Notes under the pieces: model-generated
The model's input: only the letters and a program-made list of their open reading frames with translations
Told to the model about the DNA's origin: nothing
Databases searched by the model: none
Position numbers and translations under genes: made by a program
From: Straminergon stramineum
Taxonomy: Eukaryota > Streptophyta > Bryopsida > Hypnales > Calliergonaceae
Direction of reading: 5' to 3'
DNA: 64,000 nucleotides
Assembly: GCA_963920665.1 (NCBI GenBank)
Contig: OY987265.1
Coordinates: 21,147,001 to 21,211,000, forward strand
Part shown: in pieces, positions 35,340 to 46,228 of the stretch
Layout: each line of letters begins with the position of its first letter
Position numbering within the stretch: the first letter of the stretch is position 1

Positions 35340-36879
35340 TGCTTTTGCACCATGAATCAAGCTTATTGCCATTCATTGAGTTGTGAAAGGTTGATTATTC
35401 TCTCCCATGACAAACCACCTTTTCAAATTTTCATCTCACTTTGACAATATTGAACTTCAAAATGGAATTGGGATGGTTTCGTAGGTGACATTATTTGATC
35501 GTAAGTAGTTCTAGCTAGATTGGTTGGTCTAAGTTTCAAATGATTGTAATGACTTGTAAAGTATATACACCCTAAATCAACCTTGCCCCAAATGGGACAC
35601 CTACATTTGACCAAAAAGGGACACTTTTTCCTAAATATTAATTGAAAAAGATGAATACAATTTGAAAATGACAATCTTTAAGAGCCTATTATTGGTTTTT
35701 AGTACACCTAGAGACATTACTTTGAAAATTCATAACTAATTCATACAATGTCCAAACATTGCATGCTCAATTAACAGCGTTGGATTCCTCTTTCAGTTAC
35801 CAGGCGTAATTAAAATAACTATGCTCTTGTCAGTGTCCATACCTTAGGCTTCCTTCTTCTGATGTGAAGAAGATTTCCACTTTTCCAACAGTCCCACAAC
35901 AAATTATCTGCACAGAAGTTCAAAATCCTTACATTATTGATTTTTTCCATGTACTACTGTTGTATAGAACAGTCTTCTTTCAAAAATTTGTATAATTATG
36001 TGAATGTAATGTCTGGGAGATGTGCGGAGCTGTGGAGAAATCCCTGAATCGTAACAAGAGTCAATCATATATATCACTGTAAATAAATTTTCTGCCACTG
36101 TAAAAGGAAGCACTCATTCAAAGCTCATTCACCAAATACCCATTCAAAGCTCAGAAGCATGGCCTCGTTGCTAAGACATGCTTACAATTGGTAATGTATC
36201 CAAGCAACTCTATGAATGCCGTAAGTTGATGACTTCTTCAAAATGCAGGTCAGAATAATTAGAGGAGATGAGAACAGCGTCCCAAATTTTTTGGGAAGGA
36301 TTTTAGCAGCATCGACCTTGTCGGCATACCACGACGACGCGAAATTGGAAAACAAATTGCAAATTCAGTCAACGAGTGGCCAGTAGACTACCAAAATCTT
36401 TCCAATTTCTCCAGCCAATTGCTCTCCATTCAGCTGAGTAATAACTTACAATCCGATTCCAATCGGCAACATTTAATCGTTCTGCTCATCACGGGGAATA
36501 ACTCATGATACAATATGCTACACAGAACATGATTCATAATCGCGCGACTGCATCTCGTCTGTACGAAAGGATCCCGTGCCAGGGCTTGAATATTAATTGA
36601 CACACGAAGTCATGATCAATTCACCACCATTTGCATTCTAATCCAGCATACGAAGAGTGACCTCTACACCGCGATTGCAACCGGGTTCCGTGGTGGAGAT
36701 TCTTCAAAGCTCGGTGTCGTAGCGCTGCGTAGTAGCCTTCGCCCGTGACGGAGCCCGCGTTCATGGCTTTCACATGAAGCCAAGCCGCCGGCGCTGTATA
36801 TCTCAGAAGGAAGGCCGTTGGCTCCTCGACAAGCACTCAGGATACTTTGAACCAATCTCGTTACAGGAACCCTCTTGCA
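35340..36879. other. Intergenic; a GC-richer patch may be a gene relic
   Basis: Between about 36620 and 36860 the sequence is much more GC-rich than its surroundings. On the minus strand two overlapping frames stay open for 60-70 codons. It could be the remains of an exon, but I recognise no family. The rest of the stretch shows nothing. Confidence 0.25.
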
Positions 36880-36942
36880 TGATTGCTTGAAAATGCCTAA
36901 CCAATAGTTATCATTACTTTTACATTACTTTTACACTACTTA
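36880..36942 (+). repeat. Orphan unit of a CCAAT-containing tandem repeat
   Basis: gattgcttgaaaatgcct followed by AACCAATAGTTATCATTAC matches the units at 37919-38090. It is separated from them by insertion of copy B of the ~970-bp element. Confidence 0.65.
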
Positions 36943-37914
36943 CCCCTCACCGCCTGAAGTCCAAACATGTGTAAAAGCTGACTTGCTTTTCAAGTCCTAT
37001 AAGTCTAAATCTCAGTGAGGTATGAAAATCTCAACCGTAAAATATTGTAGTGTGCATGTTGTAGATGGTGTGAAAAAAATTTGGGGTCATTTGACCGTAT
37101 AGATTGAAATATTATAATGTTTTAGTGTTGAAAAAAGATGCTGAAATTTTCTTAAAAACACATTTGGAGGTGAAATTCGATTTCTAAACCTACTCAAATG
37201 AAAAAAATTTAAAAGTAAAAGTGATTCAAACCGAAAGACAAAAAATTTGGTGAAAAAAAATCTCATTCAATTGACTCATTGTGTCTGCAAAATTGTTTTG
37301 AAATGTCAAAAAACAGTGAAAAAAGTAGCAAAAAATCACATCTATGTCTGAACCTCCCTCTACTAAAATGCTTCTCAGGAACTCATAAACTCTTGGATTC
37401 ATATGAAATTTTAACCACACAAACTAGACTGGTATGCGCAACTTTTCCAACAAAAATTATTGAAAACGGACCATGTATGAAGAAGTTATAAGCCGCCGAA
37501 GTTCATTGTAATACAAAAGTGTCTGGATTTTGAACTTCAAATTGCTCCCAAACATTCAAAACAACTTGGATTGACATGAAAAGTTTACCACAGTAAGTAG
37601 GATTTATTGGGAACAAAACCCAACAATTTTTATTGAAAACGAACATTTGATGAGAAAGATACAAACCCCCGAAGTTGCAGCCATCAGAATGCAGTGAGGT
37701 GAACTCAAATTGAACCTGTGAACTTCGAATGGCTCTCAAAAACTCAGTACATCTTGGATTGATCTGAAAATTTTACTACTAAAACTAGACTAATATGCGC
37801 AACTTTCCCAACAAGTTTTATTGAATTCGGACATTGGATGCAAAAGTTACAGCACTTTGAATTTTACTGCCAGACTATGAGAGGACACTTTTCGTCCCCT
37901 CCGGCGGTGAGGGG
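36943..37914 (-). mobile_element. ~970-bp TTAA-type element, copy B (inverted relative to copy A)
   Basis: The ends CCCCTCACCGCCTGAAGTCC (left) and CCGGCGGTGAGGGG (right) give an inverted repeat of about 12 bp. The right flank is TTAA (37915-37918). The left flank is CTTA, one base short of TTAA. It is very similar throughout to copy A in opposite orientation, including the three internal units and the incidental 78-codon frame, so the two insertions or duplications are young. It interrupts a tandem repeat array. Confidence 0.8.
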
Positions 37915-37918
37915 TTAA

Positions 37919-38090
37919 GATAGGTTGAAAATGTCTAATTGACCATTCGTTGTCATTACTTTTACATTAACTATGATTGGTAAGAAATGTCTAATGAATA
38001 GTTGCTATTACTTTTACATTAATTACGATTGATTGAAAATGTCTAACCAATGGTTGTCATTATTATTACATTGTGATTGGTTGCTTGGGT
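37919..38090 (+). repeat. Tandem repeat, three ~51-57-bp units with CCAAT boxes
   Basis: Units begin near 37923, 37979 and 38030 with the theme TTGAAAATGTCTAA. They carry CCAAT or ATTGG motifs and TGTCATTACTTTTACATTA. The array ends about 20 bp before the TATA box of the downstream open frame, so it could act as an upstream promoter array for NF-Y-type factors. That role is inferred from motif and position. Confidence 0.6.
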
Positions 38091-38111
38091 CACAAGCCAC
38101 CTTGTTAGAAG

Positions 38112-38119
38112 TATAAATA
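38112..38119 (+). promoter_or_regulatory. TATA box of the 38273 open frame
   Basis: TATAAATA sits about 155 bp before the ATG at 38273, directly downstream of the CCAAT repeat array. This is typical spacing for a Pol II core promoter with a ~125-nt leader. An LTR-like promoter is an alternative. Confidence 0.5.
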
Positions 38120-38272
38120 ACTTGAGGCCTCCCATTCTTTTCATAGCTCTCATCCTCTTTGCTCTTGCCTTCCCTTTGGCTTTTGAAGCTCTATTTTTTT
38201 CTATTTCTTCTTCAATTTTTTGGGCTTCAACTCATTGTGGTCATTCTTTTGCTTTTCTCCCTACATCAAGCC

Positions 38273-38845
38273 ATGGAGCTCAATGCACTATTGGATCAAC
38301 AAGGAAGCCTCAACAAGGGGGCCAACACACCCAATGCTTTCTTCAAGCTTTTTGCAAGAGCGGTGTGTTTGGAAAGCAACCGCCACCTTTCCATCCTCTT
38401 GGAGGCCATACTCAAGACCAACCATAAGGCCACCCTCTACCATGTCTTCATGGCCAAATTAGACATCACGGGCCTCCACGTCCTTGTGACCATGCTTTGG
38501 AAATTCCAATCCAACCATCTAATGACGGACATCCTCCGCAAGGGCCTCCGTGTCCTTCAACATTTGACGAAACATGGAGTGGTTGAAGGGAGGAGTCTCA
38601 TTGTTTGCACACGCCATTTTTGCATGCACATGGTGTGCAAACTTCTTTACAATCTCACACAACATGGAGATGATCAAGTGTGGGTATTGGCCTCTACATT
38701 CCAAAACTTGAGGTTCCAGATGCCAAGGGAACCTCACTCCACACACGTGAGCATTTGCGAGGAGGCAAGGAAGAAGACCCAACGGAAAAAAGTCCAAGAA
38801 GAGCAAGGCTTGGAAGAAGGCGAAATTCCAGTGGAGGAGGAATAG
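38273..38845 (+). CDS. Unrecognised 190-residue protein, intronless
   Basis: The ATG lies in AAGCCATGGAG, a strong plant initiation context, so I start here and not at the upstream non-ATG codon that would extend the frame. The product begins MELNALLDQQGSLNKG. It is rich in Leu/His/Lys, predicted by eye to be mainly alpha-helical (for example LSILLEAILKT, HVLVTMLWKF and LRVLQHLTKHG). It ends in a charged tail with ARKKTQRKKVQEEQ followed by an acidic EEGEIPVEEE. No signal peptide is evident. The helical rhythm faintly recalls ARM/HEAT repeats, but I cannot assign a family. A TATA box and CCAAT repeats precede it. It is open and uninterrupted in an otherwise stop-rich region, so it is either a lineage-specific gene or a recently inserted mobile-element gene. 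Confidence 0.5.
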   Translation: MELNALLDQQGSLNKGANTPNAFFKLFARAVCLESNRHLSILLEAILKTNHKATLYHVFMAKLDITGLHVLVTMLWKFQSNHLMTDILRKGLRVLQHLTKHGVVEGRSLIVCTRHFCMHMVCKLLYNLTQHGDDQVWVLASTFQNLRFQMPREPHSTHVSICEEARKKTQRKKVQEEQGLEEGEIPVEEE

Positions 38846-40300
38846 ACAGACAGAGGCTCTAACCGTCACCAAATTATGTTCAGTACATTGTATAGGAGCT
38901 TAATTAGCTTGACAGTATTGGTAAGGCACAGTCTATCTGTGCTCTTGTTATTGTGATTCTGGTTCTTATTACCAGATAGATTGCATTGAATTAAATTGTC
39001 ATTGCTCATTACAAATTGGTAATCTTACAGGCTTGAGTTCGTTCTTCCTCCTCAAAACCAGTTCGTAACATCGGGTTGAATGTCCCGTATTTTCATCGAA
39101 TGTGTCAGAGATTCAGTTTACCCTCACCTTTCTCTTCAGGAGTAAAATCCAGTTTTGTTCAATTCTTTCTGTTGGAATCTGCACCCTCCAATGTTTAGAT
39201 AGAACCGTGCATTACATATTGAAACACTCCGCACATGGTCCCTTGTTTTTTCACTGTTGAGCCACTGTTGAATACAAGAACTTGAAATTAATCAATTCCT
39301 TTAGTATCACCTGAGGCATATTTTAAGAATAGTGCCACTGTAAGTTTTTCCTCTGATTGTATTATTGTTTATGAAGTTTGTGCAAGGATGGTCCAATATT
39401 TCATAGACGGCGTGGCATCTTTGCTGCGGGATTGCTTTCTAGTGATTGATGACTTCCCAAATACTTTGAAAAGGGTTTATGTCGGCGATTCCCCCCAGTT
39501 TTTACTACGGCTTTCTTTTAACTTCCATAATAGTGGAAGCTGTTATTTCCGCATTTTCTGGTGTTTCCTGATTTAGGGCCTCTGATTGAATTCGAAATTT
39601 GAAATTTTATCATGAGTTCCGCAAATAAAAAATTCCAGTGTTTAAACTGCGGGGGAATGAGGGGGTCAATTCAACCTGGTCCTCAACATCAGGATTCACA
39701 TCGGTAATCAGTTTTAGAATGATAATGTCTCAATAAAGCTTTGAATGCTTTTAACTTCTCCAATGACATCTAACTAGTACTGCATTCTTAGGTGCATTGA
39801 AGTTCCTTTGATGTGCTAACAAGAATATTTAGAAAATTAATCATGCTTGGGACTTAAAAATGTTGCAATTAAGTAGCTCGGTGTAATTAATTACCGTAAA
39901 AGGGTTCTCGAATCAGAACAGATAGAACTTACTCATTAATGGATAGGATTCACTTCAGTAAGCCCAGGAAATCAGATTACAAACGATCGATTCCAAATTT
40001 CCCAGAGCTCTTTACGTAATCAAAAGCCTCATTAATACACCAGTCTGATCAGTAACTGCAACTGAAGAAATGGATGGGATTCATCAGATCTAGTAAGAAT
40101 ACAAATGACCGATTCCAAATTTCCCAGAGCTCTTTACAAAATGAAAAACCTCAATAATATACAAGTCTGATCACTAACTGCAACTGAAGATCGAACGAAT
40201 GCCGACTGTCACAATATTCTTTCAAGCACAGATAGAAATTGAGTTCACGTGGGGAATAAATTGTAAAGAGCTAGCCACAGCCTAGCTGTATGTAGCAAAA
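38846..40300. other. Intergenic, nothing recognised
   Basis: Two short related passages occur at about 39990-40025 and 40110-40145 (ccgattccaaatttcccagagctctttac), part of a ~120-bp direct duplication covering 39950-40190. No gene signal. The 62-codon frame at 39388 is unsupported. Confidence 0.4.
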
Positions 40301-40696
40301 CTACTCTCCTCTCAGCACGTGAAGAGTGGATCTACCTTGCATTCGGATCCAATTTCTGACAATGCGCTGGCAATCGAGAAATATCGGACAGCACCCGAGA
40401 AACAAGTAAGTCTCTGGCTCGGCCCCTTCCTCCGGGATGGGAGAGAGCCTAGACTGCAATAATGGGTTGGGAGGGAGCCCAGACGTTGCAATCGCAATGG
40501 AAGGAGTAGAGATTGCAAGCTCCTGAGCCAGCTCCGGATTCAGCTCACTACTGGTTGTAGGAAGCTCCAGCATGAAAGCTTGGGTTTCGACGTCGATGAG
40601 TTGCTGTGCAAGCTCCAGCTCCGGCTTCCCAGAAACAAAGCTCAACTGATGGAGCAAAAACTCCCGGATGGCTTGCTCATGGGAGTCCTCGCTCAT
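40301..40696 (-). CDS. Unrecognised 131-residue open frame
   Basis: The ATG at 40696 lies in a good context (GACCATGAG), giving MSEDSHEQAIREFLLHQL at the N-terminus. The middle is rich in Glu/Leu/Pro/Ser (ELAQQLIDVETQ, SRLSPIPEEG), and the end reads GRSTLHVLRGE. The frame also stays open upstream to 40795, through a TTTTTGTAG that could be a splice acceptor, so this may be the last exon of a longer gene. No domain is recognised. Codon composition is more balanced than in the AT-rich flanks, which is the main argument that it is coding. Confidence 0.35.
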   Translation of the reverse strand: MSEDSHEQAIREFLLHQLSFVSGKPELELAQQLIDVETQAFMLELPTTSSELNPELAQELAISTPSIAIATSGLPPNPLLQSRLSPIPEEGAEPETYLFLGCCPIFLDCQRIVRNWIRMQGRSTLHVLRGE

Positions 40697-42471
40697 GGTC
40701 GCAAGGGACCGGCGGACTTTCTTTTCAAACCTACAAAAAGAACGAGAGGCGGGATATATCAGGTCTTGGAGCGTAGTTGTCAGTCCTGTCACCATCCGAA
40801 AAAATGCAAGGCATTAGATTGTTGTTAAGGTTTTTATGGTCGTCGAGTGGTGGAGGACTTGTGAAATACATATGAGATTGAACTTGTAGAAAGGAGGAAA
40901 GGAATGATAGGATTTGAGACGAAAGCACATGACAGAGTCATGTCGAACCTACGAAAAGAGCGTCGAATTAATTACTTTTTGAAGCTTGTCGTGCTCCTGA
41001 TCGATAACGAGATTCAGAGATTGTTGCTTCTTCTCAAATAATATATGGAAGGCATTAGATTCAGATTAATCTAATGGTGGGCGACTTTGAATTGTAGATA
41101 AAACAAGACCTGTGGAAAAGCGAGAAGGGGTGCGATAACTTATTTCGTCCCGCTAGAAATTCCAGATGTTGAAGCACCCAAAATCTCAGACAACTCATGG
41201 AATTTATACAACAATCAAGCGTACTAGAAGAGTCTTGCGCGAGGAAATGGTTTCAGCTGATCGAATCAGAGAAAGAATGTGTAGTAAGCAAATCAATAGG
41301 TCGGGCCGTTGAAATCAAAGCAACCTTTCTCTATTACAACAGAAAGAAAAGTAGGAGTCTTGCTGATAGTACTGTTGCCCAAGGCAAGTCATTGACGAGG
41401 AATGTAGACAAACCATACATGGAACAACTAAAAGTGATAAAAGACCAAAAGGGTTAAATCTAGCTAGTGTATCCAAAAGCATTTCATGTCAACAAACGGC
41501 AGGCTTGTTGTTTGTCGGTTGATAACTAGATCGAGTCGGTACTCAACAGTTACTGATCAGAATGAAACTCCAAATCATTAAGCTGGCCAAAAGTAACTGG
41601 AGAGCTAGTGAAAAGCACGATTGCAAAAAAAACATTGGTGCGAAGGCGAAGCAATTCATGAAAAAAGACATCGACAACCTGCGCACCAATGAGCAAGTAA
41701 CATTCACAGTATCACCTAATGAAGGAGTGGAGAAGAAGAGAAAGTCATGCTTACGGAAAAGATGACATGGCGACCAGGACTTGAGCCCCAGGATGCCACA
41801 AGCAGCTGCTCCTAAGGAAAATGGTGAGGACGGGGATCCTGGAGTTTCTGAAATAGTTCCTAGCTCGGTTACTCTCCCTACCAACGAGATCTCCCTCCCG
41901 ACCATCCTGACCTTCGACCAAGGATTCATGGTTTAAAAATGAACGATTCGATTGATCATATAGGCAAAAATTTCAATTCACTAGAATCAGTGAGGAACCA
42001 AGCATGCGCTGCAAAAAAATTAACGAAATCTGAAAAAAAGGTCTTCATATGACCTACTCAAAATTGCTTTAAAAACATGGGACCCAATTTGGGCCTCTTG
42101 GTCTTTTAGGGTTAAACCAACTACGAGAACTACATAATCAGCGCTATATCATTCGAGAATATTCCAGTACTGGATACCCTGCTAGTGCAACATGATGTGG
42201 CATAAGCTTGTGACAACAGGATAAAATCAACCACAAGTGCTATTCATCGCCTTAACGTTTAGATTTCCTGCGCTAAACAAAATATACAACATATATGTCA
42301 TCAAAGCTCAGCTCTAGTCTCAACACTAAGGGACCGTTTAATAGCGCACTAGTACAAAAGGAGCTATATAATTAGTTCAACCACTTTCTGTGATTTTGGC
42401 CCATTCTCTCCTTAGCACCTACACACTGGCACATTAGCCAGGATTGCACACACCGTCTGCAGACTCTCTTC
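40697..42471. other. Intergenic, with a likely TTAA-type element end at 42111
   Basis: Several mid-length frames exist (41197-41457 and 41562-41765 on plus, 41543-41929 on minus), none recognisable. GGTCTTTTAGGG-TTAA ends at 42115. A related left side, accaaggattcatggtttaaaaatgaac, near 41914 resembles the element at 45099. A ~200-bp degenerate element at about 41900-42111 is therefore likely. CACTAGTACAAAAGGAG at 42349 resembles a CACTA end without a visible partner. Confidence 0.35.
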
Positions 42472-44096
42472 CTATTGCACAACTGCAGAAGCGCTTGATA
42501 CAGAAGTCTGAGAAGGCAAGCCCAAGGAATCAGCAATGCTACGAACAGCAGCTACCATCCCAATTTGGTCGTTCAGCTTGTTCACCGCAGATCCAACGCC
42601 CTGTACTCGCTCAAAAAACTCTAGTTAGTTGGCCGGGGAAAACACACCAAGACCACGCACTGATGAAAGAATAAAAATCCTTAATTACTAAGCACCAAAT
42701 AAATGAAAATTCCGACAAATCACAGGAAGAATCCTTGCAACACACTGAGTGCTCGAACTCGAAGATCAGGACGGTCTAAAATAGTTCTAAACCCACATTG
42801 TTTGGAGATTCCTTCATCCGATGCATGTCATCTGTGTTCATACATTGCTTAGGAAAAGATCAAAACAGTCGAAGAGGTGCTGCAGTCACTCCGTATATTT
42901 TATTTATTAGAGAATTAATACTGAGAATCCTCTTTCACATTGAACTTCGTTGAGAGGGAGAGAATTCTTACCACTCCAGAAGCGCCAGCTCCACAGGCCA
43001 TGGGAGCAGTGACAGCACTAATGCCTGAAGCGCACATTACAGGAATTCTGACTGCTTTGGAGATCGCGTACGCCGCAGCCAAAGTGGGAGAGGCCTGCAC
43101 CCATAGTTCAGATCACCTAATTGATGTCTCCATGAAAATCAAGCCATGAAGTAACTCGCTTCACAAGCTGCAGAAATCTTCTAAAAGAGCAAACAGCAAA
43201 GATAACCTCGGTCTTAAGACAAGCGAAAATGACGAGTTTGCTGGCCAGAGTTCTATCTACTATGCGACATGGACACAAATAGAGTGCCATTCTTGGTACC
43301 TCCTTTCAGAGGTAGACTCTACAACACTGTGGAGTCGAGTCCAATAACCAATGTCTAGTAGCCAAAAGCCAGTATCCAGCATTAAGTAGCAATGTCCCAT
43401 GCTTAGTATTCAGCATTTGATGGTTGGGATTTTCGATGGGGTTGTTATTCATTAGTTAAAGGAGTTTAGGTGAAATTTTGGTCACAAAGTCAGTTACGAA
43501 AGCTTTAACCAGGATTTACATAATGCAACAAACAGTGAGCCGATAATTACCCCCCCAGCGCTCCGAAGTCCATATTCTGGACAATGAACGGAGGGCTTCG
43601 GGACAATGTTTGCTCCAAATAAATTCTCGTTCCCAAATTGATGCTTGAATCTCTAATAGACAACCTTCCTTTAGGACCACACAGATGAAATCGAGATAAA
43701 TCGTATATGTGTATAGATATACAAGCAAAAAATATGCAAATATTCCAAAAAAAATTCAGGCGCTGAAGGGTTAATCTCTTTTTATTAGAATTTGTAAGGT
43801 AAAGGATTGAAAAGACTTAGTCCCACAGAAGCTAGCAAGAGCCCTGTCCATAAAATATACCTTCTCAATGAGTCCTTGGATTCCGGGGCTACTAGGTGAC
43901 GCGCTTGTGCCTCCTTCGGTTTGAATAATGTCAGCGCCCAAAGTTTCCAGTTTCTCCGCAAGGCTCACCTGGTTTACAATTCAAATGGTCATGTTGGACA
44001 AAATGAATGGCAGTCAAATGGTGGTCCTTTGTTCAAAACAGGAAAAAAAATTTGGACCATTCCTCGATTTGTGCGTGTCATCCTTGCGCAGGGGCC

Positions 44097-44128
<32 letters not shown>

Positions 44129-46228
44129 ACAGATGTCTCCGAAGAGACGAAAGAGGGAGCTCTGGAAGAAGCCTATATAACTGGTGATAAATCCTGCGCC
44201 TATCCTTATGGGATTTATGTACACAAAGGCATGCAACAGTTATGTTAACTAATATTGAACACCTACACACAACTTTTGGATGTAAAAGATAGATGAGTTA
44301 CGGTACTAGAGACCCGGTAACCTGATTTACATTTTACATAAAAAGTTCATCTAGCTCTGTTCAAGAAATGTCATGAACAGAGCTATAGCACAAGGATTAA
44401 AGTTGAGTTTCATGAACGACTTACTTGCTCGTCGAGAGGCAAGGTGTGAGGAACGGTTACAGAAAGAGTGATTGTTGGCAAGAGTTCCCTGGTTCTCTTG
44501 GTGAGTTCCAGAATCTGCCAAACTCAATGCCACGAAGATTAAAAGCTCTTCATATAAAGTACATAATAAAGGAGCCCTTACAATGTGAAACAATTGAGTT
44601 TCACTTTCTAAACGAGTTGTGGTGAGAGTACACAAGTCCCCCAAAGTTGGTAATAGCAAAAATTCACCTAATTTTTATTCAAGATAGAGTGCTTCAGTTT
44701 TATGGCATTACTAATGTTGTCAAGAAAATTGAAATGAACGCGTACCTCTGAGGCAGAGAAGACACGGCCACTCTCGTAGAAGGAATCATAGTTTCCAAGC
44801 TCAATCTGTAAGATGAGTAAAAGTTAAAGCCAAATTCTCTGCCTACAAGTATGTCAAAATACAAGTTATCTCGAAGTTAAGCTCTGAGGCTACCACTCTA
44901 TTTGACACCAACACCAACATGTGGGTTACTAGCACAATCGTACCATGTGTGCCCCTGCTTCAACCGCAGCAACAAAGTCTTCTGGAACAACTGATGAAAC
45001 ACAAACCTGTTCCCCGAAACAAGCCACTCCCCATGACAATTCAGTACTTTCGAAACGTCATTCATCATTTGTGCCAGAGTTCAGCTCCTGCATTTTAATC
45101 CCTAAAGGACCAAGATTTCATGGTTGAAAATGACCAATTGTGGAAACACATAATTCAAACGGAACCAAATTTTACATCACCAGACTAAAATTGCTTATGT
45201 TGGTCAATAATTCCACTAAAATTGGACAAGTGAAGTCCCCACAGGACCTGTTTTAAAGGACAGGAGTCCCAATTCATGCATCCTGGTCCTCGAGGATTTA
45301 GTGTACTTCGTATCACTTACCGGGAGACCAGTTAGACTCGTTGCCAGTTTCACTAGCTCTGCGTCACAGGCAATGTCGACGTGTGTTGCTCCTCCCTGAA
45401 ATGACGGTATCTTATGAGTCCAAACTCGAATAAATTTCAGACAATGCAGTAATTTTGAACCGCATGTTCTTCCACGACATAACTCTAACTCTGCTTCTGC
45501 CTCGAAATGCAAACCCTACAATGCTCGTGAATGATAATCAAGTCGGTATTCTACCTTTTCAGCGGCAGTGACCACAGCTGCCACCTTCTGGGCATCAAAG
45601 TTCTGGAGCCCAGCTATCACCTGCACATGCAACACGAAAAATTTCCAATTGTAACATTTATTCGTCTCCCTCAAATTTTCGTCAAACCCCAATCTCGTCT
45701 CCCTCTAAACCCTGGGCCAAGCACATTGTCTCTGCCAGCACAACTAAGACACACTATCTAGAGGTTTTTATAAGTAGGGCCAAGAAGGTTGCTGACCCTA
45801 TTTCAGTAAAAATGAGGGGTGAGAAGATATCTCTAAGCCGATACCACTATGAATTAATGGAGAAGTATACCGTCATTCAGAAAAATGCATAAGCCTTTGC
45901 AGAACCGCAGCAATTGCACAAAACACGGTACCCTCCCATATCCACAGAAACACGAACAAAAGCTTCAAAACACAGGCCCACTGTCTTCATTCGCCCTCAC
46001 AAGCTGAGAAAGAGTGCCGCTTACTTTGAGAGCTCGCTTTGCTTGAAATCCACGCAGAGCGAACTGCCGAACAGCTTCTTGAGAGTCCGAGCCAGAAGCT
46101 CGCACTTGGAATGCAACGAGCTTGAAGGACTTGTTGGCCTTAGAAGCTCCACCGAGGGCGGCACCAGAGAAAGACGTCGATAGTGTAACCACATTGTGCA
46201 TGGGCAGGGCGGCAATTGACGACGCCAT
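42472..46228 (-). CDS. YCF23: Ycf23 (DUF561) protein, nucleus-encoded and plastid-targeted
   Basis: Nine exons on the minus strand, all GT-AG and all joining in phase 0: 46228-46025, 45620-45555, 45395-45321, 45006-44944, 44805-44746, 44514-44425, 43968-43861, 43094-42972 and 42600-42472, giving about 305 residues. The first ~45 residues are Ser/Ala/Lys-rich, as in a chloroplast transit peptide. The mature part carries Ycf23 landmarks: ISGL-like [78 protein letters not shown] and [23 protein letters not shown]. In red algae this gene is plastid-encoded, and in green plants it has moved to the nucleus. The fold is TIM-barrel-like and the biochemical role is not settled. Intron 6 contains a U6 snRNA gene, and introns 3 and 7 contain TTAA-type elements. 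RPL34 follows upstream on the same strand. Confidence 0.93.
43551..43770. mobile_element. TTAA-type miniature element in YCF23 intron 7
   Basis: The left end CCCCCCAGCGCTCCGAA and the right end, inverted, CCCTTCAGCGCCTGAA share a recognisable terminal repeat. The right flank is TTAA (43771-43774) and the left flank is TTAC. About 220 bp, non-coding. Confidence 0.5.
44043..44148 (-). ncRNA. U6: U6 spliceosomal snRNA
   Basis: On the minus strand from 44148, the sequence matches plant U6 almost base for base. It has a 5' stem-loop (GTCTC-TTCG-GAGAC), the AACGATACAGAGAAGATTAG region with the ACAGAGA box, the AGC catalytic triad, the GCGCAAGGATGAC internal stem-loop, ACGCACAAATCGAG, and a terminal ATGGTCCAAA followed by eight T. 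I count about five differences from the usual plant sequence. Two of them (positions 4 and 11) compensate each other, so the 5' stem stays paired. It lies in intron 6 of YCF23 in the same orientation. An upstream element and TATA box at Pol III spacing precede it, so it looks functional. Confidence 0.95.
44174..44179 (-). promoter_or_regulatory. TATA box of the U6 gene
   Basis: TTATATAGG on the minus strand, 26-31 bp upstream of the U6 start, which is the normal position for plant snRNA genes. Confidence 0.8.
44204..44214 (-). promoter_or_regulatory. Upstream sequence element (USE) of the U6 gene
   Basis: ATCCCATAAGG on the minus strand agrees at most positions with the plant USE RTCCCACATCG. 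The gap to the TATA box is about 23-24 bp. Plant snRNA genes with this short spacing are read by Pol III, whereas Pol II genes have about ten more bases. Confidence 0.75.
45099..45298. mobile_element. TTAA-type miniature element in YCF23 intron 3
   Basis: The left end TTAA-TCCCTAAAGGACCAAG pairs with the inverted right end CTAA-ATCCTCGAGGACCAGG, and further inverted similarity follows (TTTCATG and TGCATG). About 200 bp, diverged. It is related to the element end near 42111. Confidence 0.55.

Noticed and set aside
36621..36855. GC-richer minus-strand frames
   Set aside because: Two frames are open at once over the same bases, and neither matches a family. Kept only as a remark.
38159..38272. 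Hydrophobic N-terminal extension of the 38273 frame
   Set aside because: The extended frame starts at TTG, not ATG. The first ATG in good context is 38273.
41543..41929. A 128-codon minus-strand frame
   Set aside because: Hydrophobic reading of the complement of a Lys-rich frame; no signature on either strand.
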